This document shows, piece after piece, positions 53,297 to 64,000 of a stretch of 64,000 bases of DNA. The DNA is taken from assembly GCA_947579605.1 (NCBI GenBank), contig OX388320.1:7688001-7752000 (forward strand), given 5' to 3'. How positions within the stretch are numbered: the first letter of the stretch is position 1; every line of letters begins with the position of its first letter. The position numbers and the translations under genes are program-made. The notes beneath the pieces were generated by a model. It was not told the DNA's origin and did no database searches. It saw only the letters and a program-made list of their open reading frames with translations. This DNA is from Athripsodes cinereus (Eukaryota; Arthropoda; Insecta; Trichoptera; Leptoceridae).

Positions 53297-56288
53297 GGTT
53301 GACTTCGGTGAGACAGTCGATTACTTTGGTGATTGCAGTTTGGCCATTGCCAAAAGGTTGACTACCGCTGGTGAATGTCGTAATTATTTGGATTCACGCT
53401 GTGACTTGAAGGTTTTTCACATTAACATACGAAGTGTAAATAAAAACTTTGATTCCTTCCTTGTTGAACTAACAGACTTGCTGATGGATTGTGATGTTGT
53501 TGTGCTGTCAGAATGCTGGACGGACATATCCTATACGCCTAAGCGGCTGACTGGCTACAGGGAATTTCACTCAGAGATTCATCACAATAGGAGTGATGGG
53601 TTGGTTGTCTATGTCAATGATAGGTATTGCAATGCGAGTGTGACGGAGCTGTCTTTACGTGAGGCCAACTGTCTGAGGATAAAGCTTGATGAAACTCGCG
53701 TGGTGCTGGCTATATATCGGCCACCTTGTTTTGTTGACAAGAATCTATTCTTGGAGTCACTTGCTGATGTATTGGGGTCTGTTAAATCCTTCAGAGAGTC
53801 TATCGTAGTGGGAGATATAAATATTGACATAATAAAGCCTGATGCTTGTGGTGTCAGATATCTGACTATGATCAGTGAGTTTGGTTACGTCCCAGCTATA
53901 GACATGGTAACTAGAAGTCAATCAGGCACATGTCTTGATCATGTGATGGTTCGCGCGAAATCCGAATTGAGATCTGCTGTTTATGAGTGTACTATAACCG
54001 ACCATTATGCGACAATGATAGGATTGCTGAATGTTAGTGTGCGTGTGAAGGGAGATAGGCAAATGATAGAGAGAAGAATGCTTGACCTCGACAAGTTGGT
54101 CCAGATCGTAAATATCGAGTCTTGGGACTTGATAATAAACTCACAGAATGCTGAAGAATCGATGGATAGATTTGTTGAGGTCATGCGGAGACACATTGCG
54201 GAAAGCACATCAGTTAAGACAATAAGACCGAGTAGCAGAAATAGACAAATAAAGCCATGGATAACCTCAAGTATAGTGCAGAGTATCAGGAGACGGAATA
54301 GGCTCCATCTAGCAGCAAGGGGGGATCCGGGTAACGAGGACTTAAGAAATAAATATATAAGATATAGGAACATATGCAATAGTGTGATAGCTAGCGCCAA
54401 GAGGTTATACTACGGAGACCAGATACGAGATGCGGGTAATGATTTGAGAAAGGTGTGGAGAGTCATAAGAGACTGTACATATTATGGTAGACAACAACCT
54501 CATGAATTGAACAGTGTTATAATTGATGACAGAGAGGTTAAATTCAGTGATGACCCGCAGGCTGTGTGTGATCATATCAATGAGTTTTTTGCAGGTGTGG
54601 GACGAGATCTTGCAGGAAGAATTCTGGAGAAGACTGGTGTGACTGAAGAGGTTCTGGCTGGTGAGTTGAGGGTTGGAGGACAACATTCCCCTGCGCATTC
54701 GTTTTTTTTCTCTCCGGTGACTGCAGATGAAATTGTTAAGATTATTGGATCGCTAAAAAATAGTCGAGCTACTGGGCAGGATCAGATAACCTCCATTCTT
54801 TTGAAAAGGTGTGCCACCCATCTGTCTGGTCCTCTTGCTCACATGGTCAACTTGTGTTTGCTACAGGGAACTTTTCCTAGTCAGTTAAAACATGCAGTTG
54901 TGATACCCGTGTACAAGTCGGGGGACGGCAGGGTGGCTGGCAACTATAGGCCAATTTCATTGTTAAGCGTTATATCCAAGGTTTTCGAAAAGGCAATAAA
55001 GTCAAGGTTGGAGAAGTACCTCATTAAGTTGAATTTTTTTTCTGCCCATCAATTTGGTTTTAGACCTGGACTGAGTACTCAGAATGCCTTGAACTGTTTT
55101 ACAGACTATTTGACTGAGGCCCTCGATAACAGGGACAAGTGTCTAGCAATATTTCTCGACCTTGCTAAAGCATTCGATACTGTATCTCATATCCTATTGC
55201 TAAAAAAGCTTGAACTGATTGGAATTAGGGGCGTTGCACTGAGTGTATTTGAGACCTACTTGAAAGGTAGAACACAGTCTACCAGGGTAGGAGAGTATAC
55301 TAGTGCTTCGCTGAATGTGGGATGTGGGGTACCACAAGGCAGTACGCTGGGACCAATATTGTTTCTTGTGTACATAAACGATTTGTGTGACCTCAGCGTG
55401 GGTGGCTCTATTGTCTCTTTTGCCGATGACATGGTTCTCATGTTTAGGGATGTGTCTTGGGATGGGGTGTATGAACGAGCTGAAAATGGTATCTCTCTGG
55501 TGGGTAAGTGGCTGAGTGGACATCTGCTAACGCTTAATACTGATAAAACAAAGTATATACCGTTCTCCATCTCGGAGGCGGGTAAACCAGCCTTGCCTGT
55601 TCCTCTGAGGTTACACGGGTGTACGGTGGGCCAAATGTGTGACTGCCCCTTCATTTCACCTTGTGAGACAATGAAATACCTTGGTCTGACGATTGATTCG
55701 AATTTGAAATGGAATGTTTACCTGGAGGGTCTTTCGGTTCGCTTAAGGAAGTTGATATATGTATTTGGAATGTTGAGAGATGTCTTGGATGATAATAGGT
55801 TGAGATCTGTTTATTTTGCGCTTTGTGACTCTATACTGAGCTATGGTGTTGAGTGTTGGGGAAGTGCAGCTGGTGTTCACATGTATCCTGTTGATGTGGC
55901 TCAGAAGGCGATTGTGAGGGTTATGAGCCGGGCGCCCTATAGGCATGCATCGGATCCACTGTTTAGGAAATATGGTATCTTGGATTCCAGGCAAACATAC
56001 ATCAAAAATGTTGTTACGCGTTACAGGAGAGCCTGGCCGGGAGAGGCTGCTTGGGTGGACCGGCGTGGTACTCGTTCGGTTACAAGAGGTACTATGTTTG
56101 TTCCGCCAGTGAGAACAACCTTGGGACAGCGCTCGGCAAGGTATCTTGCCCCGAGGCTCTACAACTCTGTACCCGAGCAAATAAAGTTGCTCGGTGGGTG
56201 GAGATGCTTCAGCCGGTGGCTAAAGGTTTGGTTGCTTGACACGGGTAGAGAGGAAGCAAAAAAGAGACTATTTTTACATGTGGTGTAA
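53268..56288 (+). CDS. LINE-2 ORF2: APE endonuclease and reverse transcriptase
   Basis: About 1005 residues, open from 53268 to TAA 56286-56288. Numbering residues from the TTG at 53271, the endonuclease has VFHINIRSVNKN (46-59), LSECW (Glu81), VVGDINIDI (Asp182, Asn184) and TITDHYAT (Asp244-His245). The reverse transcriptase has PVYKSGDGRVAGNYRPISLL, AHQFGFRPGLST, IFLDLAKAFDTV, GVPQGSTLGPILF and FADDMVLM (FADD at about 717-720), then KYLGLTIDSNLKW. The C-terminus shares RTTLGQRSARYLAPRLYNS with the 12.7 kb fragment. The first in-frame ATG (53484, residue 72) lies inside the endonuclease, so translation must start upstream without an AUG or by frameshift from ORF1. Confidence 0.92.
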   Translation, partial: QLKIQITIAKVDFGETVDYFGDCSLAIAKRLTTAGECRNYLDSRCDLKVFHINIRSVNKNFDSFLVELTDLLMDCDVVVLSECWTDISYTPKRLTGYREFHSEIHHNRSDGLVVYVNDRYCNASVTELSLREANCLRIKLDETRVVLAIYRPPCFVDKNLFLESLADVLGSVKSFRESIVVGDINIDIIKPDACGVRYLTMISEFGYVPAIDMVTRSQSGTCLDHVMVRAKSELRSAVYECTITDHYATMIGLLNVSVRVKGDRQMIERRMLDLDKLVQIVNIESWDLIINSQNAEESMDRFVEVMRRHIAESTSVKTIRPSSRNRQIKPWITSSIVQSIRRRNRLHLAARGDPGNEDLRNKYIRYRNICNSVIASAKRLYYGDQIRDAGNDLRKVWRVIRDCTYYGRQQPHELNSVIIDDREVKFSDDPQAVCDHINEFFAGVGRDLAGRILEKTGVTEEVLAGELRVGGQHSPAHSFFFSPVTADEIVKIIGSLKNSRATGQDQITSILLKRCATHLSGPLAHMVNLCLLQGTFPSQLKHAVVIPVYKSGDGRVAGNYRPISLLSVISKVFEKAIKSRLEKYLIKLNFFSAHQFGFRPGLSTQNALNCFTDYLTEALDNRDKCLAIFLDLAKAFDTVSHILLLKKLELIGIRGVALSVFETYLKGRTQSTRVGEYTSASLNVGCGVPQGSTLGPILFLVYINDLCDLSVGGSIVSFADDMVLMFRDVSWDGVYERAENGISLVGKWLSGHLLTLNTDKTKYIPFSISEAGKPALPVPLRLHGCTVGQMCDCPFISPCETMKYLGLTIDSNLKWNVYLEGLSVRLRKLIYVFGMLRDVLDDNRLRSVYFALCDSILSYGVECWGSAAGVHMYPVDVAQKAIVRVMSRAPYRHASDPLFRKYGILDSRQTYIKNVVTRYRRAWPGEAAWVDRRGTRSVTRGTMFVPPVRTTLGQRSARYLAPRLYNSVPEQIKLLGGWRCFSRWLKVWLLDTGREEAKKRLFLHVV

Positions 56289-56700
56289 TTTTTTTGTGCG
56301 ATTTCAAGGTGAATTGGTAGATACGGTACTTTCCTGATGTTTTGTAGCGGCTTGCCTCGATACAGGCATTCGCCTAGTGAGGTTGCTGCAGGTTATGACT
56401 GCATAGTCCTGATTGACTTGCTTGTTCCGGCGCGCACGCTCAGTCACATATCTGTTTTGGCTGCCTGTTATGCATGTTGGATTGGTGTCTTGTTGTTTTT
56501 TCTTTTTTAATTTTTTGTATAACTTTTGTAATAAATGACAAACTTGTGGGCTTGGTATTATATAGCAAGGGGTTGGATGATGAGTGCGGGTTGAGTAGGA
56601 TAATGCATTGTCTTTGATTTGTGATTGTGTGTATTATTTCTGTCCATGTGTGTTTTCTAACGTTTTGTAATAGTGATAAATAAATAAATAAATAAATTAA

Positions 56701-57924
56701 TAATCTGCATTTTCCCAATTGACTGGAAGTGACATCCATAGGATTGGACACTTGGAATAAAAAACATCTTATTAACGTCCCGTCTATGGGACCGCTGCAC
56801 TGTCCCCCTTCGTGGACGGGACGGAGTAGATGGTTCGCTATTGAGATATTGGTCGGATGACACTTTTTGTATACGGCTTATATAGAGTGATGTAAAAATA
56901 TTTATTTATATATTCATTCTTTAATTATCAAAATAACAAGTATTGACACTTTCGGATGTTTTGCTATGAATGTAATTTTTTTTAACGAAAACCATGCTCG
57001 CTCTCAATCAATTAATGTACGTATTTACCTAAGCTTGCTTTCTGTGCTATTGATTTTCACGTTGCACCAGTATCTCATGCAAACAATGGCTGGTATACAT
57101 TTTTTTGTAAATTAAATTTAAAGTGAACGTTGTGAAAATACAAATTTTGATACAAAAATTGAAATGTTATGTTAAAAAGCTCGAAGATGCCGCAAGGCGA
57201 AAGCGCTCGGCAATTAGTTTTAGCATATAATCATTTTTTAATTTATTTAATACTTACTTACATGTCAAAATTCTGTGAAAAATTACAGTATTTTTTATAT
57301 TATATTTTGGTTAATATCTGAAATATCCGACAGCCAAACATACAGTGTAAAAAAATAAAAATTACTTGATTTTAATTTCGTATCTCACATAACCAATAAG
57401 AATAACCTACATTAAAGAACGGGAATAAGTGATATCCTATCAATTTAAATACATTCTTCGAAGCATGTAAACGAATTTGATAAAAGTTTTTTATATTTAA
57501 AAAATAATTTAAAATCATCATATCGCTCTCTATGACATAATGGAATGTGGCACGTATGTATATATGTACTAGAGGATATTATTGTGTGTTGAGTTATTCC
57601 GACGTATCACCATATCGAGATCGATGGATGCATTCAATCGTGAAATTAACCACACACGGTGTACGCATACCTACCTCTTATAAAATATAATATTTTTAGT
57701 ATACTAAAAAAAAACTTTAATACTTAAAAAGTTCAACATTGTTTATTTTGCCATGAGGAGTATGATCAATTCCAATTCTTAAAAGGCTGAATATTTTGTA
57801 ATTATTTAGATATTATATTATGTAGGTTGGTTGGAAGATATTGCACTTTTGAGACGTATTCGTTCTCTATGTACTCATGTTTGTAAGTTTGTTCTTACAA
57901 TTAACATTGTATTGGGATGCATAA
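56701..57924. other. No gene; nested GC-rich hairpin at 56776-56823
   Basis: CGTCCCGTC (56776-56784) pairs with GACGGGACG (56815-56823), and inside it GGGAC (56788) with GTCCC (56802). The rest is AT-rich with nothing coding. Confidence 0.55.
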
Positions 57925-58165
57925 ATGTAAATTTAGCACATGATATCATATAAGACTAGAACAATACCTACACATGAAGCTGTCATTGTAGTTTCTAAGT
58001 GAGAATTTTGAGGCTTTCAGTATGTCTCCTGGTAGCTTAATCGAACAAAGCACATCTCGCGACGAGGATGGGCTAGGGGTTCAAGTCCCGTCTAAGGCAC
58101 TATCAAATAAGGTGGACGTTGTCTTTTCTAAACATTTCATGTTAAATTTACATCTCATTCTCTAT
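57925..58165. mobile_element. tRNA-MITE, left arm deleted
   Basis: ATGTAAATTTAGCACATGA at one end and CATGTTAAATTTACAT at the other. The right arm keeps TGGTAGCTTAATCG (A box), CATCTCGCGACGAGGATG (anticodon-arm-like) and AGGGGTTCAAGTCCCGTC (T arm), then GGCACTATCAAATAAGGTGG. The left arm's tRNA-like block is missing. Confidence 0.7.
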
Positions 58166-58800
58166 ATATGTACTATTAGCATTCAGTGTGAATAAATTTT
58201 TGTATAAAAATGGAGTTTAGCATAGTAAAAAAGATGGGTCACCTCTGCCTACATTTTCTTCAGCGCAGCAAACGAATTTAGGATGTTCTTTCAAATATGC
58301 GCTATTGTCTAAAAGATAGAATGTCTATATTCTACAGCAAATTTTTAGTTGTTAGTGTATAGCTTATACCTACATACAAGCAATATATTTGTTTGGAATG
58401 AGCATGATATAAAATATGTATTTTACTTATTTATGAATATGTTTAAACATAATAATACACTGTTCAACTATTTGAAACGGTCTAACGAAAATAGGTGTAG
58501 CACAAAAAATCTTAAGGGTCCATCGTCTCCCTTCCTTCATTCCATAAATTATTCCAAGAACGCGTGGAGATGTCGTAGGGACAAGTTGATTTGACAGGTT
58601 ATGATAAAATCTCTTGATTAGGGTCTCCCTAGCGAGATCCCTAGGCCCGGTGTCTAGGGTCTCACTCCACTGAATTCATTCAAGGATCAAATTAATAGTC
58701 CTGATATTTTATGTGTTCCTGTAAACATGATAACTTCTTTTATGAAATAAGTAAGTGTTTAAGATTAATGTTGGGTGACAGGTGATATGAATAACTGATC
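58166..58800. other. No gene seen
   Basis: AT-rich; an 81-codon frame at 58349-58594 has no motif. Confidence 0.5.
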
Positions 58801-58804
58801 ATAT

Positions 58805-58890
58805 TTTTCTTTACGACACGAGAAAGAGATGATGGCTCTAACTGAGTTCAAGTTTTGAGAATACCCAATGATAATTAGCAAAAATATTGT
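58805..58890 (+). repeat. LINE family A fragment
   Basis: GAGAAAGAGATGATGGCTC, GTTTTGAGAATACCCAATGA and TAATTAGCAAAAAT match the middle of the copies at 7256 and 25177. Confidence 0.5.
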
Positions 58891-60008
58891 ATTATCAATC
58901 ATAAGGTTCCAGACGGCTTAAATGACCGTTATTTAAGCTTTCACGTTATATTATAAATTATATTATAAACAGTTCCAATAAGAATGAAATGTCATTCACG
59001 TTCTCTCTATAATGATTACCCTCTGTTAATTGATTATATTTAATTTTTTTTAAATATATTATCCATTTTTACACGGCCATTTGTAGCAGCAGATACACAA
59101 AATGGTAAAAAAATATATAATGAACACAATCACATAAAAACTAATATTATATTCACTGTTTTGGTGCTTAGTTAGTAGAAGTCCATAACGTTTTCAAAAA
59201 ACGAATGTTTTCTTCTACTCAAGAAAACATTTATTTTTCATTTAGTTGAAAATAAATATGTAAGAGAAAAAAATGTGATTTAAAATGATAGGACAAACAC
59301 GAGAAAAATGATCAATGAGGCAATAATAAATTGTAGTAATGATAGTTAAAAATAAAAAAAATATTACTAAAAAACTGTTTGTGTTGTGATTAATGTACAC
59401 TAAAGAATGAATGAATAGGTAAATAAAAGTCATAAGAATAGGTAACTCAACTGGAATAATTTCTTGTTCAAGCATACGTGTCATCATTGTTATATTATTT
59501 CATTCTATGTACTAGGTACAAGTATTGGTGGCTTAATCGCCTCAAATTTATTCCATATTTTACAATTCTAATGTCCTAAAAACAATTTGGTAGAATAAAT
59601 TACCTGAAAGATATCACAGAGGTATCGCATAGTGTGTTGTTATATACCTAGTTCTAAATATTATTATTCAGAAACTATGTATGTAGATAGATAAGAGTTC
59701 TTCCAGTATTCAGTTCAGTTGAGTTGTATAATCTGAAAGGGATAATTACTGAATTTTCCAACAACTGACTCCATAACCCGCAAACAGTCGTTTCGTTAAC
59801 AAAATTCACAAACTTTCTCACTAAAATGTATTCGTTCTGCATACAAAATACCTTGAAATACGTAGAAATATCACCTAGAACGGTGAACGGTTCAACTCAC
59901 CACCTTTTCCTATAACAGTTGGTACTCGTAATATTATTTGTATCAAATCTCTGCAAAAAACTTTTTTAAGGGATGTTTGTGATTTGATCTTTCAAAGCTG
60001 TATTCTTA
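58891..60008. other. No gene seen
   Basis: AT-rich; an 11-12 bp inverted word (GAATGTTTTCTT and AAGAAAACATT) occurs near 59203-59232. CACTAAAGAATGAATGAATA near 59399 resembles the LINE D terminus. Confidence 0.45.
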
Positions 60009-60011
60009 TTT

Positions 60012-60479
60012 TTTTATTTATTTTATTTATTTTATTTATTTTATTTATTTTATTTATTTTATTTATTTTATTTATTTTATTTATTTTATTTATTTTATTT
60101 ATTTTATTTATTTTATTTATTTTATTTATTTTATTTATTTTATTTATTTTATTTATTTTATTTATTTTATTTATTTTATTTATTTTATTTATTTTATTTA
60201 TTTTATTTATTTTATTTATTTTATTTATTTTATTTATTTTATTTATTTTATTTATTTTATTTATTTTATTTATTTTATTTATTTTATTTATTTTATTTAT
60301 TTTATTTATTTTATTTATTTTATTTATTTTATTTATTTTATTTATTTTATTTATTTTATTTATTTTATTTATTTTATTTATTTTATTTATTTTATTTATT
60401 TTATTTATTTTATTTATTTTATTTATTTTATTTATTTTATTTATTTTATTTATTTTATTTATTTTATTTATTTTATTTA
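60012..60479. repeat. Perfect 9-bp satellite, 52 units
   Basis: Fifty-two consecutive copies of TTTTATTTA with no variant. The 173-codon open frame here, an endless FIL tripeptide, is only this repeat read in one phase. It abuts the 3' end of a minus-strand LINE D. Confidence 0.97.
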
Positions 60480-60605
60480 TTTATTCATTCTTTACTGTAC
60501 ATTGATTAAAAACAATTACACAAAAGGTACACATTCAAATTAAATACAACCAATATACAGAGGGCGAGATAATCGCAAAGGCGCGATCTCTTCCAACTAA
60601 CCCAA
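60480..60605 (-). repeat. LINE family D 3' UTR end
   Basis: Minus-strand reading: GGGTTAGTTGGAAGAGATCG, CGCGCCTTTG-type centre, CTCGCCCTCTGTATATTGG, then AATCAATGTACAGTAAAGA and ATGAATAA before the satellite. The plus-strand counterpart is at 24405-24562. Confidence 0.65.
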
Positions 60606-61602
60606 TTCTTAATGGTGATATGCATAGGTATTTCTAAACGAGTTTTTTTGTAAGTGAATTAATAAATAATTTTGTAACGATTTCGTCTAAAAAGGCCGAG
60701 TACCTATGTTGATGATTCTTTTACATTATACCTATGCAATTTCATTTAACAGTATTTGTTCTCTGTTCGTTATATTGTGTGTATTTGGGTGAGTGTGTTT
60801 GTATGTATATGTACGTGTATGTGTATTGTGTCACAGGATTGTATAATTAAATAGAGTAAGAGAAATAGCCAAAGTAAAGTAAAGAATGTTAAAGTAATGT
60901 ACAAAGTAAAGTTAAAAATTTACCAAGTCTGCCTTGCTGCAGGCTCATGCTCAGTTAGGTAAATTTTATGACCTATTATGTTCTAAAAATACTGTTGAAT
61001 AAATAAAAAAAAATATTCATAGTACATCATATTAAAATTGACGATACAAGTAACACGATTTTCCAAAAGTTTATATTGATATGATTTTCCCGATGCAGCT
61101 TGGGCGTAATTAACTGATGATAGTTATTGAAAATGTGTGATTCTTGTTCATACTTAAAGTCTTATAGGATGTTTTAAAGTGTCCATTTTAACGAAGTATT
61201 GGCTTATAGTCGATGATATATAGGTATCTTTAAAACAAGTATCGATACTGAAATTGAAATTTTACAGTTCATAAATTGAATAAAGTGTGTAGTTTATATT
61301 AATAAACATGGAATATAGCATATTGTGAAATTAATTAATATATTAAATTCAATATAATCTACTTACCGATAGGTAGGTATAATTAATAACGGCGCGTCTT
61401 CTAGCTAAATCAGTTCCTGATGTAACTACAGGGATTTATACAAATCTAACGTTAATTAGAAATCAGAAGACGCCTCCCGTCAAGTCTTCCTTCTGGATAT
61501 AATCAAAATATATTTATATAAAAACTTATATATTGTTTTTCACGGATTCGTCTTTCACTGTCTGGAAACTCAGATTCGCAAACAAAACAAATGCTACTTC
61601 CT
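60606..61602. other. No gene; likely LINE 3' UTR at about 60765-61015
   Basis: A GTGTATTTGGGTGAGTGTG-rich stretch, TCTGCCTTGCTGCAGGCTCA, then AATAAATAAAAAAAAA at 61000 looks like a plus-strand retroposon 3' end. No coding part. Confidence 0.4.
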
Positions 61603-61770
61603 ATACTATCCCACAATGGCATATCTCACAATGGGGTAGCCAGCAGACTGGCTGTATGCAATAAATATGCAAGTTGTCCTCAAAAATGTATGTCTTTATT
61701 TTTTCGAACAACTGCATTTTAGAGGACACTTGAAATCTTACGGATAAGATTGGGAGAACAATAATTCTAA
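61603..61770 (-). repeat. Family Z retroposon, diverged
   Basis: CAATGGGGTAGCCAGCAGAC, ATATGCAAGTTGTCCTC, TTTTCGAACAACTGCATTTT and AGATTGGGAGAACAAT. Confidence 0.6.
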
Positions 61771-63360
61771 ACCAGAGGCATAATAATAACAAATGTTCAT
61801 CAAAGTTTTTTGTGTTCGTACAAAGATTGGAATAGTTTTGAGTATTATTAATACTTTTTTAAAACTTTAACAAAATCTATAAGAATAACGTGAAAACAGG
61901 TAACCTCAATTTGGTACTGGCATCATTATGACCGAAGAATGTTTTATCTTTTAATTTAAAAGACTTGTTTGTAGAACCTATGAATACATTTAAATACAAA
62001 CAATTTTAATCAGCCAACTAACTTGTGATATTATAAATATAGAGAATTCGGTACACTTCATTATAATATTATTAACAACATATTATATTTGATTTATTTA
62101 TTTATTTATTTCAAACTTAAAGTTACAGCTGATATTACATAATAAACACAACAATAATTGCACAAAATTAAAGCCAATTACAACTAAAGTTATATAATAC
62201 AGAATGATAGCTAAAAAAGCGAGTAATGTAAAGCAATAATTGATATTCAAGGTAAAAGATAATTAAATGAATATATATTTTTAAAGAGATATATGTATAA
62301 GAATATAAAGAAAGAAAAAAAGCAATGATATTACTTCAATTGCTGGTGAGCATTTTTAGGACTAGAGGGAGGTAAAAGGAAGGGAATGGATTATGTTCAA
62401 AGATTTGAGTAATATTTATGATGATGTGTCATACTTATAATAGTTTATGTTATTTAAGTTAATTTAGTGTATATTGTATTTTATTCTTTTCTATAGTTAT
62501 ATATTAAGGACGAAAGAGTAGTTAGTAGGCTTCAATAGTGTGGTTCAGATTGCTAAAATAATGGACGCTTTTATAACCTTCTAAGTTTCTTACTGTGAAA
62601 AAAATTTGAAGGGTGTATCAATAACTTGGATAAGATCCTTCATATAATTAATCTATGAGTAAAACTTAACGATGTAAAAAATGCAATATATTTTAATTAT
62701 GCTTAAATTAATTAGAACAACTGTTTTCTAAATGAGAATCTTCGTAATGTTACCTATCTCATAATATCAAAATGAGGTAATATGTTTAAAGTTATGAAAA
62801 CATTATTCCCGCCTACCCCTTGGGAATAAAACGTTTTAATCGAGGGTCTGGCATAGATAATTAAATTTATAAAATTATTATTAATAATAATAACAGTAAG
62901 TAGTATCTAAAATCTCCATAAATTGTAGGTAACTATACCGCAACAAATATCTATCTATGAAGGCGGTTTTGTAGGTGTGATGCCTTTCACACGATGCAAT
63001 TAGGTGTCGACGACTTTAGTAAATCGATACATAAAAAATATATAGGTACACGAATTCTTAGTGTACCTATGTATTTGTATAGGTATTTGACCCTAAAGCT
63101 TAAATAACTTTTTCAGTTGTATAAGTTAATACCTATTAATATCCGGGTTAAATTAGTGGTTGTATCATAAAATTTTTCACAAAAAAATGTTTAACATCAG
63201 TTTTCAATCATAAGAATGTACGGGAAAGGTTTAAGTGACTGGAAAACATAATATTTTAATTATTGTATCGTTGAATGTTGATCTTGTTCGTGGTTGTGTA
63301 TTTTTATACCATATCATATTGACAAGTCATAAATATGGATATGTTCTACAAAAATCTATA
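61771..63360. other. No gene seen
   Basis: AT-rich. A TTTATTTATTTATTTATTTC run at 62095 followed by AAACTTAAAGTTACAGC resembles a minus-strand LINE 3' end. Nothing coding. Confidence 0.5.
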
Positions 63361-63927
63361 TACAGTGAAACCTCTATCTATCGTTTTTGAAGGGACCTAT
63401 TGAAATAAACTATGGATGCGGGAAAACAATGAATGCGGGAGTATAGAAAAAATCACATTAATATGTATTTTAATGTTTAATATGTAGGTACACACGAGTA
63501 TATAGGTTTTATAAAAATGATACATGTTTCAAAAGTTATAAATCAATTTGTTGAAATAAAAAATATAGTAACAAAATAAAAAAGAAAGCTGCATGGAGAG
63601 CAAAATCATACTTTATACTGTATGTAATCTTTCATCGTCATTTGCTTTTTTATTGTAGGTACCTACCTACTGACGTACTATCATAAAAGACAGCTGACAG
63701 AATCAACAAACTGTTCTTTCTTTCTCGTTTGTTCTCCAATGTTTTTATACATATATACGATTTTTTTTGTGTAATTTAAACGGTCAATACGATAAAATCA
63801 TATAGAGAAACGATGGATGCGATATATTTTTACGTGTTTTGTATGAAACTAATTCGGAACTGTAAAAAATAACGACAAATACGGGAAAACAATTATTCGA
63901 GGAACGATAGATAGAGGTTTCACTGTA
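63361..63927. mobile_element. pogo-like MITE
   Basis: Body 63363-63925 (563 bp) between TA dinucleotides at 63361 and 63926. Ends CAGTGAAACCTCTATCTATC and (inverted) CAGTGAAACCTCTATCTATC match. Subterminal GATGGATGCG/ACGATGGATGCG words recur inside. No transposase is left. Ends resemble but differ from those of the 23.4 kb element. Confidence 0.85.
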
Positions 63928-64000
63928 TTGATACTTTTTTAAAATGAAAATCTAATAAAATCCATTTTTTACTGTGTCACTTTATTATGTTGCTAATTAT

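Larger units (their letters stand above)
51850..56700 (+). mobile_element. LINE-2: full-length-looking non-LTR retrotransposon
   Basis: 5' UTR (about 51850-52123), ORF1 (52124-53296), overlapping ORF2 (53268-56288), 3' UTR of about 400 bp, and an AAATA tandem tail ending near 56700. Both ORFs are intact and G-rich relative to the flanks, so insertion is recent. The 5' limit and target duplication are not certain. Related to the minus-strand fragment at 12243-13035. Confidence 0.88.

Noticed and set aside
59984..60505. 173-codon open frame of FIL repeats
   Set aside because: It is the 9-bp satellite read in one phase; no start context, no other residues.

Overview
The window is AT-rich eukaryotic DNA, almost certainly from an insect. 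The palindromic TAGGTACCTA words, the retroposon families ending in short tandem tails and the mix of LINE, SINE, hAT, pogo and MITE remains make a moth or butterfly the best guess (inference; no species marker was recognised). No complete host gene was found. The sequence looks intergenic or like large-intron DNA built mostly from transposons of several ages. Two short stretches on the minus strand (31482-31543 and about 19028-19087) have splice-site-like borders and could be exons of a host gene, with low confidence.

Layout. 1.7-7.5 kb: a LINE 3' fragment, then LINE-1 (about 2445-7215) with a zinc-knuckle gag remnant, an unexplained long open stretch and an intact 974-codon endonuclease/reverse transcriptase, then an RTE-like 3' fragment. 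7.5-15 kb: mostly featureless, with a minus-strand LINE 3' end (12243-13035) and small LINE tails. 15.2-17.1 kb: three minus-strand copies of one 5'-truncated LINE family (family C), the first with a 13-bp target duplication. 17-32 kb: a tRNA-derived SINE (SINE A), a retroposon called family Z here, a MITE carrying tRNA-like sequence, a decayed Tigger/pogo transposon (23443-24278), a TTAA-flanked MITE (27662-28343) and more LINE 3' ends. 32.9-34.8 kb: a hAT transposon with a perfect 8-bp target duplication and decayed transposase. 35-51 kb: further copies of these families, a 113-bp hairpin, a 99-bp minisatellite, a second hAT-type element with its own 8-bp target duplication, and a long-TIR MITE. 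51.9-56.7 kb: LINE-2, with coiled-coil/zinc-knuckle ORF1 and an intact endonuclease/reverse transcriptase ORF2. 57-64 kb: a 52-copy perfect 9-bp satellite at a LINE 3' end and a pogo-like MITE at the right edge.

The autonomous-looking machinery is the pair of LINE ORF2 genes; the SINEs, truncated LINEs and family Z are the kind of passenger such enzymes mobilise, while the hAT and pogo elements here are dead or non-autonomous. The strongest candidates for something undescribed are: (1) LINE-1's gag frame, which ends in UGA-CUA, a known leaky-stop context, and then stays open for another 387 codons; (2) MITEs whose terminal inverted repeats each contain a tRNA-like sequence; and (3) LINE-2's ORF2, which has no AUG upstream of its endonuclease domain and overlaps ORF1 in the +1 frame.
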